Shown: positions 42,489 to 50,668 of the stretch, one piece after another | Position numbering within the stretch: position 1 is the first letter of the stretch | Layout: every line of letters begins with the position of its first letter | NCBI RefSeq assembly: GCF_004519545.1 | Contig: NZ_SDKM01000031.1 | Coordinates: 1-57,796 of the forward strand | Direction: 5' to 3' | DNA length: 57,796 nt | DNA from: Nocardioides guangzhouensis | GTDB lineage: Bacteria > Actinomycetota > Actinomycetes > Propionibacteriales > Nocardioidaceae | Notes under the pieces: generated by a model | Told to the model about the DNA's origin: nothing | The model's database searches: none | Seen by the model: only the letters and a program-made list of their open reading frames with translations | Made by a program: the position numbers and the translations under genes

Positions 42489-43193
42489 CTATTCCGGGCC
42501 CGAGCCGCCGCCGACCGCCGCGTCCGAGGAGCGCCTGCGGCGCGACGTACGACGAGGTGGGGTGAGCCAGGACAGATCGCCCTCGTGGGTGTTGCACGCG
42601 AGCACGAACGGCCGGTCGGCGGTGTAGCGGACCAACGACACCGAGCCGGGGTCGACCACGATCCGCTGGAACTGGTCGAGGTGGAGGCCGAGCGCGTCCG
42701 CGAGCACCGCCTTGATCGGGTCGCCGTGGCTGACCGCGACCCACACGGCGCCGGGGCCGTGCTCACCCTCGAGGTCCGTGTCGAGGCGCCGCACCGCGGC
42801 CGAGACGCGGGCGCCCATGCCGGCCAGCGACTCGCCGCCGGGGAACGAGGCGGCTGACGGCTGGCGCTGCACGGTCGCCCAGGCCTTCTCCCGGGCCAGG
42901 TCCTTGAGCGGCCGGCCCGTCCACTCGCCGTAGTCGACCTCGAGCAACCCCCGGTCGGTGGTCACGTTCGGCCTCTCGGGCTGTGCGGCGGCGATCGCGG
43001 CGGCGGTCTGCCGGCAGCGCTCCAGCGGGCTCGACACGATCCCGGCAAGCCGGACCCCGGCGAGCCGGGCTCCGACCCGCTCGGCCTGCGGGGTGCCCAC
43101 GTCGTCGAGGCGCACGCCACGCGACCGGCCGGCCAGGACGCCCGTCGCGTTGGCGGACGTGCGGCCGTGCCGCACCAGGATCACGGTTGCCAT
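42489..43193 (-). CDS. MSMEG_4193-family histidine phosphatase
   Basis: A 234-residue histidine phosphatase of the phosphoglycerate mutase superfamily, in the subgroup annotated as putative phosphomutase. The active-site motif is LVRHGRTSAN (His9), with Arg in SSPLERCRQTA, Glu in EVDYGEWTGRPL, and His in VSHGDPIKAV. It heads the minus-strand run MSMEG_4193-DUF3090-SCO1664-mshC-PAC2. The C-terminal tail is Arg/Ser-rich. It is divergent from corA. Confidence 0.9.
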   Translation of the reverse strand: MATVILVRHGRTSANATGVLAGRSRGVRLDDVGTPQAERVGARLAGVRLAGIVSSPLERCRQTAAAIAAAQPERPNVTTDRGLLEVDYGEWTGRPLKDLAREKAWATVQRQPSAASFPGGESLAGMGARVSAAVRRLDTDLEGEHGPGAVWVAVSHGDPIKAVLADALGLHLDQFQRIVVDPGSVSLVRYTADRPFVLACNTHEGDLSWLTPPRRTSRRRRSSDAAVGGGSGPE

Positions 43194-43226
43194 GCGGGCG
43201 AGCGTATCCGGCGTAACCTCGCCCAC

Positions 43227-44207
43227 GTGATCGTCGACAACGCGCTCTACCGCGGCGGCGTCCGGGTGCCGCTGGACTGCGACGCATCCGACCTCGCCGG
43301 CGTACGCGCGCGCTGCACGGGCGAGAACGACTTCGTCTGGATCGGCCTCCACGAGCCGTCGCAGGCGGAGCTCTCCGCGGTCGCGGGCGTCTTCGACCTG
43401 CACCCGCTGGCGGTCGAGGACGCGCTGAAGGCGCACCAGCGGCCCAAGCTCGAGCGCTACGACGAGTCGCTGTTCCTGGTGCTCAAGACGCTCTGGTACG
43501 TCGACGAGCACGACGCCGTCGAGACCGGGGAGATCAACCTGTTCGTCGGACCCGACTTCGTGGTCTCGGTCCGGCACGGCCAGGGCTCGGAGCTGCACTC
43601 GGCACGGCTCCACCTCGAGGCCAAGAAACGGGTGCTCCGGCACGGCCCGACCGCGGTCGTGTACGCCGTCTGCGACCGCGTGGTCGACGGCTACACCCGG
43701 GTCGGCGGCGAGCTCGAGGTCGACGTCGACGAGATCGAGACGTCGGTGTTCTCCACCGAGCGCACCAACGACTCCGAGCGGATCTACACCCTGCGCCGCG
43801 AGATCGCCGAGGTACGCCGCGCGGTGCTGCCGCTGCGCGAGCCGATGCGGCAGGCGGCCGAGGGCACGGTCGACGGGCTGGCCCCCGAGGCTGCGCCGTT
43901 CTTCCGTGACGTCGCCGACCACCTCGCCCGGGTCGCGGAGGTCGTCGACAACCTCGACGGGCTGCTCGCGTCGGCGTTCGACGCCCACCTGGCCCGGGTG
44001 ACCGTCCAGCAGAACGACGACATGCGCAAGATCTCGGCCGGCGTCGGCCTGGTCGCGGCGCCCACGCTGGTCGCCGCGATCTACGGCATGAACTTCCACT
44101 ACATGCCCGAGCTGCACTGGTACCTCGGCTACCCGTTCGCCCTGGGCCTCATGGTGCTCAGCTCGTTCGGGGTCTACGTGTTCTTCAAGAAGTCCGGCTG
44201 GCTCTAG
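43227..44207 (+). CDS. corA: CorA-like magnesium/cobalt transporter
   Basis: A 326-residue protein with a GTG start. The large cytoplasmic N-domain (to about 255) includes WIGLHEPSQAELSAVAGVFD and a stretch ending YGMNF, the selectivity-filter motif GMN (in AAIYGMNFHYMPELHWYLGY). Two C-terminal transmembrane helices flank it: LVAAPTLVAAIYG and PFALGLMVLSSFGVYVFFKK. It works as a pentameric Mg2+ channel. The stop codon overlaps the uppP stop in a shared CTAG. Confidence 0.93.
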   Translation: MIVDNALYRGGVRVPLDCDASDLAGVRARCTGENDFVWIGLHEPSQAELSAVAGVFDLHPLAVEDALKAHQRPKLERYDESLFLVLKTLWYVDEHDAVETGEINLFVGPDFVVSVRHGQGSELHSARLHLEAKKRVLRHGPTAVVYAVCDRVVDGYTRVGGELEVDVDEIETSVFSTERTNDSERIYTLRREIAEVRRAVLPLREPMRQAAEGTVDGLAPEAAPFFRDVADHLARVAEVVDNLDGLLASAFDAHLARVTVQQNDDMRKISAGVGLVAAPTLVAAIYGMNFHYMPELHWYLGYPFALGLMVLSSFGVYVFFKKSGWL

Positions 44208-45028
44208 GCCGCGATGGCACCCGTCCCGAGCAGCACGAACACCAGCACGCCGAGGGAGATCCGGTAGATCACGAACGGCAGGTAGGACCGGGTCGAGACG
44301 TAGCGCAGCAGCCACGCGATGGCGGCGTACCCGATGACGAACGAGACCACCGTGGCCACGATGGTCGGGCCCCAGCCGTAGGCGTTGTCGCCGTGCGGAA
44401 TCTCCTTGAGCTCGAACAGGCCGGCACCGATCACCGCCGGGATCGCCAGCAGGAAGGCGAAGCGGGTGGCCGCCTCGCGGTCGTACCCGAGGAAGCGGCC
44501 CATCGAGATCGTCGCGCCGGAGCGGGAGACACCCGGGATCAGCGCCATCGACTGGGCGATGCCGAAGTAGACCGCGTGCGAGACGTGCAGGCTCTTCATG
44601 GTCCGGTCCAGCGAGCCCACCCGGTCCGCGATGCCGAGCACGATGCCCATGACGATGAGGGTGGTGCCGACCAGCCACAGGCTGCGGAACTCCGACTCGA
44701 TGGTGTCCTTGAGCAGGATGCCGAGCACCACGATCGGCAGCGAGCCGATGATGACGTACCACCCCATGCGGGCGTCGAGGGACCCGCGGTACTCCGGCTT
44801 CACCAGCGACTTCAGCCACGCGGTGGCGATCCGCCAGATGTCCTTGCGGAAGTAGATGAGCACCGCCAGCTCGGTCCCGATCTGGATCACCGCGGTGAAC
44901 GCGGCTCCCGGGTCACCCCAGCCGAAGATCTCCGGGAAGATCCGGAGGTGTGCGCTGCTCGAGATAGGGAGGAACTCGGTCAGCCCCTGGATGGTGCCGA
45001 GGACGATGGCCTGGAGGAGATCGGACAC
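44204..45028 (-). CDS. uppP: Undecaprenyl-diphosphatase UppP/BacA
   Basis: A 274-residue polytopic membrane enzyme that recycles C55-PP to C55-P for peptidoglycan synthesis. Motifs: Q-G-L-T-E-F-L-P-I-S-S-S-A-H-L (residues 14-28) with the catalytic Glu18, and PGVSRSGATISMGR. Loss or overexpression of this family alters bacitracin sensitivity. It is convergent with corA, sharing the CTAG stop palindrome. Confidence 0.94.
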   Translation of the reverse strand: MSDLLQAIVLGTIQGLTEFLPISSSAHLRIFPEIFGWGDPGAAFTAVIQIGTELAVLIYFRKDIWRIATAWLKSLVKPEYRGSLDARMGWYVIIGSLPIVVLGILLKDTIESEFRSLWLVGTTLIVMGIVLGIADRVGSLDRTMKSLHVSHAVYFGIAQSMALIPGVSRSGATISMGRFLGYDREAATRFAFLLAIPAVIGAGLFELKEIPHGDNAYGWGPTIVATVVSFVIGYAAIAWLLRYVSTRSYLPFVIYRISLGVLVFVLLGTGAIAA

Positions 45029-45096
45029 GGGACCGAAGCCTACGGGGACGGCGAGCCGTGCCCGGCACCCCCGGGTCGGGTGGTTACCGTTGCCCC

Positions 45097-46047
45097 ATGC
45101 AGCAACGCGCCGTGGGTGCCACGGGCCTGAAGGTGTCCCGGCTGGGTCTCGGCACGCTCACGTGGGGGCGTGACACCGACGAGCACGAGGCCCGGGACCA
45201 GCTGATCGCCTTCGCGGAGGCCGGCGGGACGCTGCTCGACACCGCGGCGGGGTACGGCGACGGCGCGTCCGAGGAGCTGATCGGCAACCTCGTCGGCGAC
45301 GTGGTCCCCCGCGACGACATCGTGCTGGCCACCAAGGCCGGCATCTCGCGCCGCCGCGGGCACCGCGAGACCAACACCTCCCGGGGCCACCTGCTGGCCA
45401 CCCTCGACCAGTCGCTGGCACGGCTCCAGGTCGACCACGTGGACCTCTGGCAGGTGCACACCTGGGTCGACGACATCCCGTTCGACGAGACGCTGAGCGC
45501 GCTGGACTTCGCCGTCAGCAGCGGCCGGGCGTCGTACGTCGGGATCTCGAACTACTCGGGCTGGCAGACCGCGCAGGCCGCGACCTGGCAGCGGGCGGTG
45601 CCCGGCCGGGCCACGATCGCCTCCACGCAGGTGGAGTACTCCCTGCTCAGCCGCGGGGTCGAGCAGGAGGTGCTGCCCGCCGCCCAGGCGCTCGGGCTGG
45701 GGGTGCTGCCGTGGTCGCCGCTGGGCCGCGGCGTGCTCACCGGCAAGTACCGCACCGGCCTGCCCGCCGACTCCCGCGCCGCCTCCCCGCACTTCTCGAA
45801 CTTCGTGGGCACCTACCTCGACGACCGTGCCCAGCGGGTGGTCGAGGCGGTGGTCCGGGCCGCCGAGGGCCTCGACTGGACCCCGATCGAGGTGGCCCTG
45901 GTGTGGGTGCGCGACCGTCCCGGCGTGACCGCCCCGATCGTGGGCGCCCGCACCGCCGCGCAGCTCAAGGCGTCGCTCGGGATCGACGAGCTGAGTCTGC
46001 CCCCTGAGATCGTGGAAGCCCTCGACGACGTGTCCGGAGGAGACTGA
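45097..46047 (+). CDS. Aldo/keto reductase
   Basis: A 316-residue NADPH-dependent (beta/alpha)8 oxidoreductase; ATG 45097 is preferred over an upstream start. Family signs: LGTLTWGRDTDEHEA, FAEAGGTLLDTAAGYGDGAS (Asp, Tyr), VLATKAG (Lys), VDLWQVHTWV (His), and the cofactor part SPLGRGVLTGKYRTG and APIVGARTAAQL. The substrate is unknown. DUF5703 follows after four bases in the same direction. Confidence 0.92.
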   Translation: MQQRAVGATGLKVSRLGLGTLTWGRDTDEHEARDQLIAFAEAGGTLLDTAAGYGDGASEELIGNLVGDVVPRDDIVLATKAGISRRRGHRETNTSRGHLLATLDQSLARLQVDHVDLWQVHTWVDDIPFDETLSALDFAVSSGRASYVGISNYSGWQTAQAATWQRAVPGRATIASTQVEYSLLSRGVEQEVLPAAQALGLGVLPWSPLGRGVLTGKYRTGLPADSRAASPHFSNFVGTYLDDRAQRVVEAVVRAAEGLDWTPIEVALVWVRDRPGVTAPIVGARTAAQLKASLGIDELSLPPEIVEALDDVSGGD

Positions 46048-46051
46048 TCGC

Positions 46052-46276
46052 ATGCACCCTGCCGCCCGCCGTGCCCTCCGCCCCGGGGTGGAGTGGGAGT
46101 TCGACAAGCTGGTCCTGTCCCGCGAGTTCTCGCGCAACGTGGTCACGAAGCTGCTGGTCGAACGGGCCGAGCACGGTGGCTGGGAGCTGGACCGGGTCCG
46201 GATCTCCCCCGACGGCACCCGGCGGGTGACCCTGCGGCGGAAGATCATCCGCCAGCAGCGTCCGTTCTACGTCTGA
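46052..46276 (+). CDS. DUF5703 family small protein
   Basis: A 74-residue protein, WEFDKLVLSREFSRNVVTKL, then LVERAEHGGWELDRVRISPD and RRVTLRRKIIRQQRPFYV. It is a short beta-rich actinobacterial family of unknown function (DUF5703). It is nearly fused to the upstream reductase by four bases. A hairpin-bearing repeat begins six bases after its stop. Confidence 0.88.
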   Translation: MHPAARRALRPGVEWEFDKLVLSREFSRNVVTKLLVERAEHGGWELDRVRISPDGTRRVTLRRKIIRQQRPFYV

Positions 46277-46282
46277 GTCATC

Positions 46283-46347
46283 CCCGCGTTTCGCACGTTG
46301 TGGCTGCGTTCGTGGCCGGATTTCGACCAGAACGTGCGAAACGCGGG
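46283..46347 (+). repeat. Hairpin repeat A of cassette 2
   Basis: A perfect 17-bp stem (46283-46299 with 46331-46347) encloses a 31-base loop. The 54-base core 46291-46344 recurs in the same orientation at 47495-47548 with about 45 identical positions, including a 29-base identical 3' part. It lies between the stop of DUF5703 and the stop of the AbiEi/DUF559-like gene (minus strand). Confidence 0.9.
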
Positions 46348-46352
46348 AGACC

Positions 46353-47399
46353 TCAGCTCCCGGAGGCCAGGTCGGACCGGAGCGCCTCCCGCAGCTCGCG
46401 CTCGGCGATCGCGCGCTCGGCGCTGTCGGGGAATGGGATGCCGACCCACGCCCGCGTCTCGGTAGGCTCGAACAGCGCCCTGCGGCGCGTCGCGAGGAGA
46501 CGTCGTACGACGAGCGCACGATCGCGCAGGTCGGGTCCGGTGACCCTGCAGACCTCGAGCCCCCGGGACCGGAACGCCTCGTCCTTCTCGACGTCCCTGG
46601 TGTGCTGCCCGACCGATCGGTGGTCGGCTCCGTCGAACTCGACCGCCAGTCCGGCCTCGACGTCGAGCAGGTCCGCGATGCCGAGCAGTCGACCCGACTC
46701 ACGGTCGTAGACCGGACAGTTGACCTCCGGCCGCGGTAGGCCGGCATCAAGGCCCCAGACCAGGCGCAGGCAGGTCTCCCTCGGCGACCGGCTGCCCTCA
46801 CGCCCGAGCGGGAGCGCGGTCCGCACCTGCGCGATCCTTGTCAGACCTGGGTGGGCGAGGGTGTACGCCGCGACGCGCTCGATCGAGGTGACGCTGGCGG
46901 CCACCGCCATGTCCAGGACGACCACCGCTGAGCGCACGCCAGACGCGAGGCGCATCGCGTCGAACGTCGCCCGCGTCGCCGGGACGGTCCGGATCCCGTG
47001 GCGCCGGACGACGTCCACGAGCGGCAGGCGGTCGAAACACAACACGATCCCGGGCTGTTGACGGATGTTGCCGCCGGGTCCGATGGAGAGCGGGACCGGC
47101 AGGAGCGTGCTCCCGTCCCCCGCCAACCCGTCGAAGAAGTTGCCGCCGAAGAGCCGGCACGCCGCCCAGCCGGTGACCGCCCCCACCGTCGGCAACAGCA
47201 TGCTCTGCTCGAGAATGCGCTGCTCGGGCATGTCGTTGGCTGTCGCCGCGGGAACGAACAGCCCTCGCGTCGTCGTACGCCATCCCTTGCCGCGAGCCTG
47301 TGCGCGGGTCGGGCCGCGACGGCCTTGGGGATCGACGGGCACGGGGACCACCAGCCCGGTCGGTGCCGGGCACACGGGGTCCCACCGGTGGCGTGCCAT
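46353..47399 (-). CDS. AbiEi-like / DUF559-like (Vsr-fold) protein, solitary, second copy
   Basis: A 348-residue protein with the same overall design as the gene at 205-1155: an N-terminal region with WRTTTRGLFVPAATANDMPE, a middle part, and a C-terminal nuclease-like domain. Key positions are E208 (SPRETCLRL), D243 (LGIADLLDV) and E254-F-D256 (LAVEFDGADHR). The D-to-E spacing of 11 matches the first copy. The linear sequence outside these motifs is quite different, so the two are distant paralogues. No partner toxin is adjacent. It lies between two directly repeated hairpins. Confidence 0.78.
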   Translation of the reverse strand: MARHRWDPVCPAPTGLVVPVPVDPQGRRGPTRAQARGKGWRTTTRGLFVPAATANDMPEQRILEQSMLLPTVGAVTGWAACRLFGGNFFDGLAGDGSTLLPVPLSIGPGGNIRQQPGIVLCFDRLPLVDVVRRHGIRTVPATRATFDAMRLASGVRSAVVVLDMAVAASVTSIERVAAYTLAHPGLTRIAQVRTALPLGREGSRSPRETCLRLVWGLDAGLPRPEVNCPVYDRESGRLLGIADLLDVEAGLAVEFDGADHRSVGQHTRDVEKDEAFRSRGLEVCRVTGPDLRDRALVVRRLLATRRRALFEPTETRAWVGIPFPDSAERAIAERELREALRSDLASGS

Positions 47400-47485
47400 G
47401 CGGTGATGCTGCCCCGACTGCCGCCCACTCCGCGGAGCTCATCCACAGCCCCGCGTCGGAGCCCTCCCTCCAGGGCCGCCCCGCC

Positions 47486-47556
47486 CCGCGCATGTCGCAC
47501 GTTCTGGCTGGAGGTCACGCCGGATTTCGACCAGAACGTGCGAAACGCCGGGGCGG
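47486..47556 (+). repeat. Hairpin repeat B of cassette 2
   Basis: This is the second copy of the cassette 2 hairpin repeat, in direct orientation relative to 46291-46344. The inner stem 47496-47507 pairs perfectly with 47531-47542 (12 bp), and further outer pairs are interrupted. It falls between the start of the DUF559-like gene and the stop of the M20 gene, four bases away. Confidence 0.88.
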
Positions 47557-47559
47557 GGG

Positions 47560-48888
47560 TCAGGCCTGGGAGAGGAACCGGTCGAACACCCGGGCGCCGA
47601 ACTCGAGCGCGTCGACCGGAACTCGCTCGTCGACGCCGTGGAAGAGGGCGCCGAAGTCGAGGTCGCGCGGGAGGCGCAGCGGGGCGAAGCCGTACGACGA
47701 CATGCCGAGCTTGCGGAAGTGCTTGGCGTCGGTGCCGCCGCTCATGAGGTACGGCGCCACGATGCCGTCGGGGTCCTCGGCCAGGATCGACTGGGTCATC
47801 GCCTCGACCAGCGACGTCTCGTACGGCGAGTCCCACGGTTGCTGCTTGGAGACGAACTCCCAGGACACGTTGTCGCCGCAGAGCTCGGCCAGGGTGGCGA
47901 AGAACTCGTCCTCGAACCCGGGCAGGAACCGCCCGTCTACGTGCGCGGTGGCCTCGGTCGGGATCACGTTCACCTTGTAGCCGGCGCCGAGCATGGTCGG
48001 GTTGGCGGTGTTGCGGATCACCGCGCCCAGCATCCGGGCGGAGCTCTCGAACTCCGAGACGAGCTCCTCGGCGTTCTCCGGCGTCGCCTCGGTGCCGGCG
48101 ATCCCGGCCACCGAGGCGAGCAGTACCTCCATGGCGGGGGTCAGCCGCACCGGCCACTCGTGGGCGCCGATCCGGGCGACGGCGCCGGCCAGCTCGGTGA
48201 TCGCGTTGTCGTGGTTGATCATCGAGCCGTGCCCGGCCCGGCCACGGGCGGTCAGCCGCATCCAGGCCATGCCCTTCTCGGCGGCCTCGACGAGGTAGAT
48301 CCGCTTCCCGCGGACGGTGGTGCTGAAGCCGCCCACCTCGCCCACGGCCTCGGTGCAGTCGGCGATCTCGTCCGCGTGGTTGTCGACGATGTGCTCGGCA
48401 CCCTTGTGCCCGCCGGCCTCCTCGTCGGCGGTGAAGCAGAGCACGATCGGCCGCGGCGGCGGCACGCCGGCCCGGGCCCGGGCCCGCACCACCGAGAGCG
48501 CCATCGCGTCGAAGTCCTTCATGTCGACGGCGCCGCGGCCCCAGACGTAGCCGTCCTGGATCTCCCCCGAGAACGGGTCGACCCGCCAGTCCTCCGCGGC
48601 GGCCGGTACGACGTCGAGGTGGCCGTGCAGCAGCAGCGGCTCGCCGGGCCCGTCACCCCACCGGGCGACGAGCGATGTGCGCCCCGGCTCGGACTCGTAG
48701 AGGTTGCTCTCGATGCCCACCTCGTCGAGCAGCGAGGCGACGTACTCGGCCGCCTTCCGCTCCCCCGGACCCTCCTCGTCGCCGTAGTTGGAGGTGTCGA
48801 TCCGGATCAGCTCCCGACAGAGCTCGACCACCTCAGCGGCGGGGTCGTACGACGGTCCCTGGGTGCCGGTCTGGTCCTGGTCAGCCAT
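47560..48888 (-). CDS. M20-family metallohydrolase (ArgE/DapE/ACY1-like)
   Basis: A 442-residue di-zinc hydrolase with ATG 48888 as start. Ligands: His in LLHGHLDVVP, Asp in GRGAVDMKDFDAM, the catalytic Glu pair in FTADEEAGGHKGAE, and His in SGGTDAKHFRKLG. The dimerization domain (about 205-315) carries GRAGHGSMINHDNAI. The family covers acetylornithine deacetylase, succinyl-diaminopimelate desuccinylase and aminoacylases, and this one is not assignable to a single substrate. Confidence 0.91.
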   Translation of the reverse strand: MADQDQTGTQGPSYDPAAEVVELCRELIRIDTSNYGDEEGPGERKAAEYVASLLDEVGIESNLYESEPGRTSLVARWGDGPGEPLLLHGHLDVVPAAAEDWRVDPFSGEIQDGYVWGRGAVDMKDFDAMALSVVRARARAGVPPPRPIVLCFTADEEAGGHKGAEHIVDNHADEIADCTEAVGEVGGFSTTVRGKRIYLVEAAEKGMAWMRLTARGRAGHGSMINHDNAITELAGAVARIGAHEWPVRLTPAMEVLLASVAGIAGTEATPENAEELVSEFESSARMLGAVIRNTANPTMLGAGYKVNVIPTEATAHVDGRFLPGFEDEFFATLAELCGDNVSWEFVSKQQPWDSPYETSLVEAMTQSILAEDPDGIVAPYLMSGGTDAKHFRKLGMSSYGFAPLRLPRDLDFGALFHGVDERVPVDALEFGARVFDRFLSQA

Positions 48889-48967
48889 GCGTCCATCCTG
48901 ACATCTGCGGAGTGAGGGGCCGATGTGAGGATCCGCGCGGTTCCTTGCTACAGTTCCACCCGCACTC

Positions 48968-49056
48968 GTCCGGGTGGCGGAATTGGCAGACGCGCTAGCT
49001 TGAGGTGCTAGTGCCCGTATTAGGGCGTGGGGGTTCAAGTCCCCCCTCGGACACCA
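48968..49056 (+). tRNA. tRNA-Leu, anticodon GAG
   Basis: An 89-base class II tRNA including the encoded CCA. The acceptor stem GTCCGGG pairs with CTCGGAC (one wobble). D-arm GGAATTGGCAGACGC, anticodon loop TTGAGGT with anticodon GAG, a long variable arm starting TGCCCGTATTAGGGCG, and T-arm GGGGGTTCAAGTCCCCC are all present. It reads CTC/CTT Leu codons. A possible -10 box TACAGT lies at 48949-48954. A strong terminator follows. Confidence 0.97.
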
Positions 49057-49061
49057 ACGAG

Positions 49062-49088
49062 AACCCCGGGTCCCACGGACCCGGGGTT
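49062..49088 (+). terminator. Strong terminator after tRNA-Leu
   Basis: A perfect 12-bp stem (AACCCCGGGTCC / GGACCCGGGGTT) with a CAC loop starts six bases after the tRNA CCA end, and is followed by a short TTC. Confidence 0.85.
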
Positions 49089-49144
49089 TCGTGCTCCCGG
49101 GCAACTGCGGCCCCGCACCGGTCTGGCTCCGCCACGGGGCCGGG

Positions 49145-49168
49145 GTATGGGACGCGGCTCAGCGGGTA
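49145..49168 (+). promoter_or_regulatory. SigF/SigB-like promoter of the GAF-ANTAR gene
   Basis: GTAT (49145-49148), 15 bases, GGGTA (49164-49168), nine bases before the ATG at 49178. This matches the GTTT-N15-GGGTA type recognised by stress sigma factors of the SigF/SigB group. The very short leader would leave little space for a ribosome binding site. Confidence 0.5.
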
Positions 49169-49177
49169 CGTCGGGGC

Positions 49178-49879
49178 ATGGAACCTCTGCCCGAGACGTC
49201 GAAGGCGGCACGGCTCCTACGCTTCCAGACCGACCAGGATCTTCTGCCGGACCTGCGGAGCAAGGCCAGCCGCGTGCGCGAGCTGGTTCCCGACTGCCTG
49301 GGCATCAGCCTGGCGCTCCTCGACCACGACGTGACCCTGACCCTGGTCGCGAACCCCAGCGAGTTCGTGCTGCTCGACGCCCTCCAGTACCTCGTCGACG
49401 ACTCCGGCACCCCACGGTCCCCCGACGACGCAGCGGCGCCCGGGGCGGACCAGGAGCCAGCCGACGTCCTGGACGAGCGTCGCTGGCGGCGCCTCTCGCT
49501 CGAGAGCTCGGCCCGAGGGGTGGCCTCGACGCTGTCGATGCCGGTCTTCGACCACGACCGCCTGGTCGGCGCGGTCAGCCTGTACGGCGGGTCGCCCAAC
49601 GCGTTCGGCGGGCAGCACGAGGAGCTGGCCGACGTGCTGGGTGCATGGGCGGAGGGCGCCGTCACGAACGCCGACCTCTCCTTCGCCTCGCTGGCGTCCG
49701 CGACCCGGGCACCGCGCAAGGTCGCCGGCTCCATCCTGGTCGCCCAGGCGGCCGAGATCCTGGCCCGCGACCTGGAGATCGCCCCGGACGCGGCACGGCA
49801 GCACCTGCACAGGGCGGCGGCCCGGGCCGGCGTCACCCCGGTGGAGCTGGCGATCACGGTGATCCGTGGTGATCTCTGA
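49178..49879 (+). CDS. GAF-ANTAR domain protein
   Basis: A 233-residue protein. A GAF-like sensor domain covers about residues 25-160 (LGISLALLDHDVTLTLVANP; STLSMPVFDHDRLVGAVSLY; FGGQHEELADVLGAWAEGAV). A short C-terminal ANTAR-like RNA-binding domain follows (VAQAAEILARDLEIAPDAAR, QHLHRAAARAGVTPVELAI). ANTAR proteins bind paired hairpins in nascent RNA and prevent termination. It lies upstream of the gas-vesicle region and may regulate it (inference). A SigF-like promoter precedes it. Confidence 0.8.
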   Translation: MEPLPETSKAARLLRFQTDQDLLPDLRSKASRVRELVPDCLGISLALLDHDVTLTLVANPSEFVLLDALQYLVDDSGTPRSPDDAAAPGADQEPADVLDERRWRRLSLESSARGVASTLSMPVFDHDRLVGAVSLYGGSPNAFGGQHEELADVLGAWAEGAVTNADLSFASLASATRAPRKVAGSILVAQAAEILARDLEIAPDAARQHLHRAAARAGVTPVELAITVIRGDL

Positions 49880-50139
49880 CGCCCAGGCCGCCGCCGTCCA
49901 GACCAGCTGCTTGGCGACGCAACGGACGGGTACGAAGGCGGCGCCGCGGCCGCTCTTCCGATGCAACCCCGCACGGCCGCGTCGGCGCCGCTCGAGACCC
50001 CGCTCGTCAGAGCCGCTCGGGCGGCGCCTTCATGTGTCCTCCCCGCCCGCGCGCCGCACAGAACGGCATCGGCGTACCGGGCTTGATCTCGGGCGCGATG
50101 GGTACGTCCGCGGGAACCACACGAGGGAGGAAACGACAC

Positions 50140-50358
50140 ATGGCTGACGACGCGACGGACCTGCACCACGAGGTGCTCCGGGTCCTGCTGGAGAAGGTCG
50201 AGGAGGACCCGTACCCCTCGGTCACGATGCTGGACATGATCGAGGGCCTGCTGCGTCCCGAGGACGTGCCGACCTACACCGACATCCTGCTCGACAAGAT
50301 CCGGGCGGACCAGTTCCCGAGCCTGGACCTGCTGGCACGCGTCACCGCGTTCGCCTGA
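50140..50358 (+). CDS. Small conserved helical protein near gas vesicle genes
   Basis: The start ATG 50140 is preceded by GAGGGAGGAA, a good ribosome binding site. The 72-residue product (MADDATDLHHEVLRVLLEKV, EEDPYPSVTMLDMIEGLLRP, then YTDILLDKIRADQFPSLDLL) is helical and acidic, with no transmembrane segment. Similar small proteins occur in actinomycetes, with function unknown. It is convergent with gvpK (7 bases). The 260-base region before it has GGGTAC boxes near 49930 and 50104, of which the second has no good -35 partner. Confidence 0.72.
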   Translation: MADDATDLHHEVLRVLLEKVEEDPYPSVTMLDMIEGLLRPEDVPTYTDILLDKIRADQFPSLDLLARVTAFA

Positions 50359-50365
50359 CCGCGGG

Positions 50366-50668
50366 TCAGGGGTCGCTGCGCAGCAGCGGCCCCAACGGCC
50401 CGAGGTCGATGTTGAGGTCCTCCGCCGTGAGGTCGAAGCGCTGCTTCAGCTCCTCCATGGCGTCCTCGAGGTGCATCAGCGCGACCCCGAGGGACTCGAC
50501 CTGGTCGTCGGTCAGGTCACCCTCGTCGACGCGACGGATGGCCTGGGCCTCCATCAGCTGCCGGACCAGCTCGACCAGGGTGAGCACCAGCTTGAACAGG
50601 TCCCGCTGCACCGACTCGGGGTCCGACTCGATCCGCTGGGTCAGGAGGTGCCGCTCGTCAGAGGTCAC
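50366..50668 (-). CDS. gvpK: Gas vesicle protein GvpK
   Basis: A 100-residue protein with GTG start 50668, overlapping the upstream gene by 11 bases. Family segments: PESVQRDLFKLVLTLVELVR, QLMEAQAIRRVDEGDLTDDQ, VESLGVALMHLEDAMEELKQ, with acidic C-terminal DLNIDLGPLGPLL. GvpK is essential for gas vesicle formation in several systems. It is the last gene of the operon, matching the streptomycete J-L-S-K order. Confidence 0.93.
   Translation of the reverse strand: MTSDERHLLTQRIESDPESVQRDLFKLVLTLVELVRQLMEAQAIRRVDEGDLTDDQVESLGVALMHLEDAMEELKQRFDLTAEDLNIDLGPLGPLLRSDP

Noticed and set aside
48968..49056. tRNA-Leu as an integration site for a mobile element
   Set aside because: No integrase is seen and I found no second copy of the tRNA 3' end downstream by eye. 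The neighbouring genes look like core genes.
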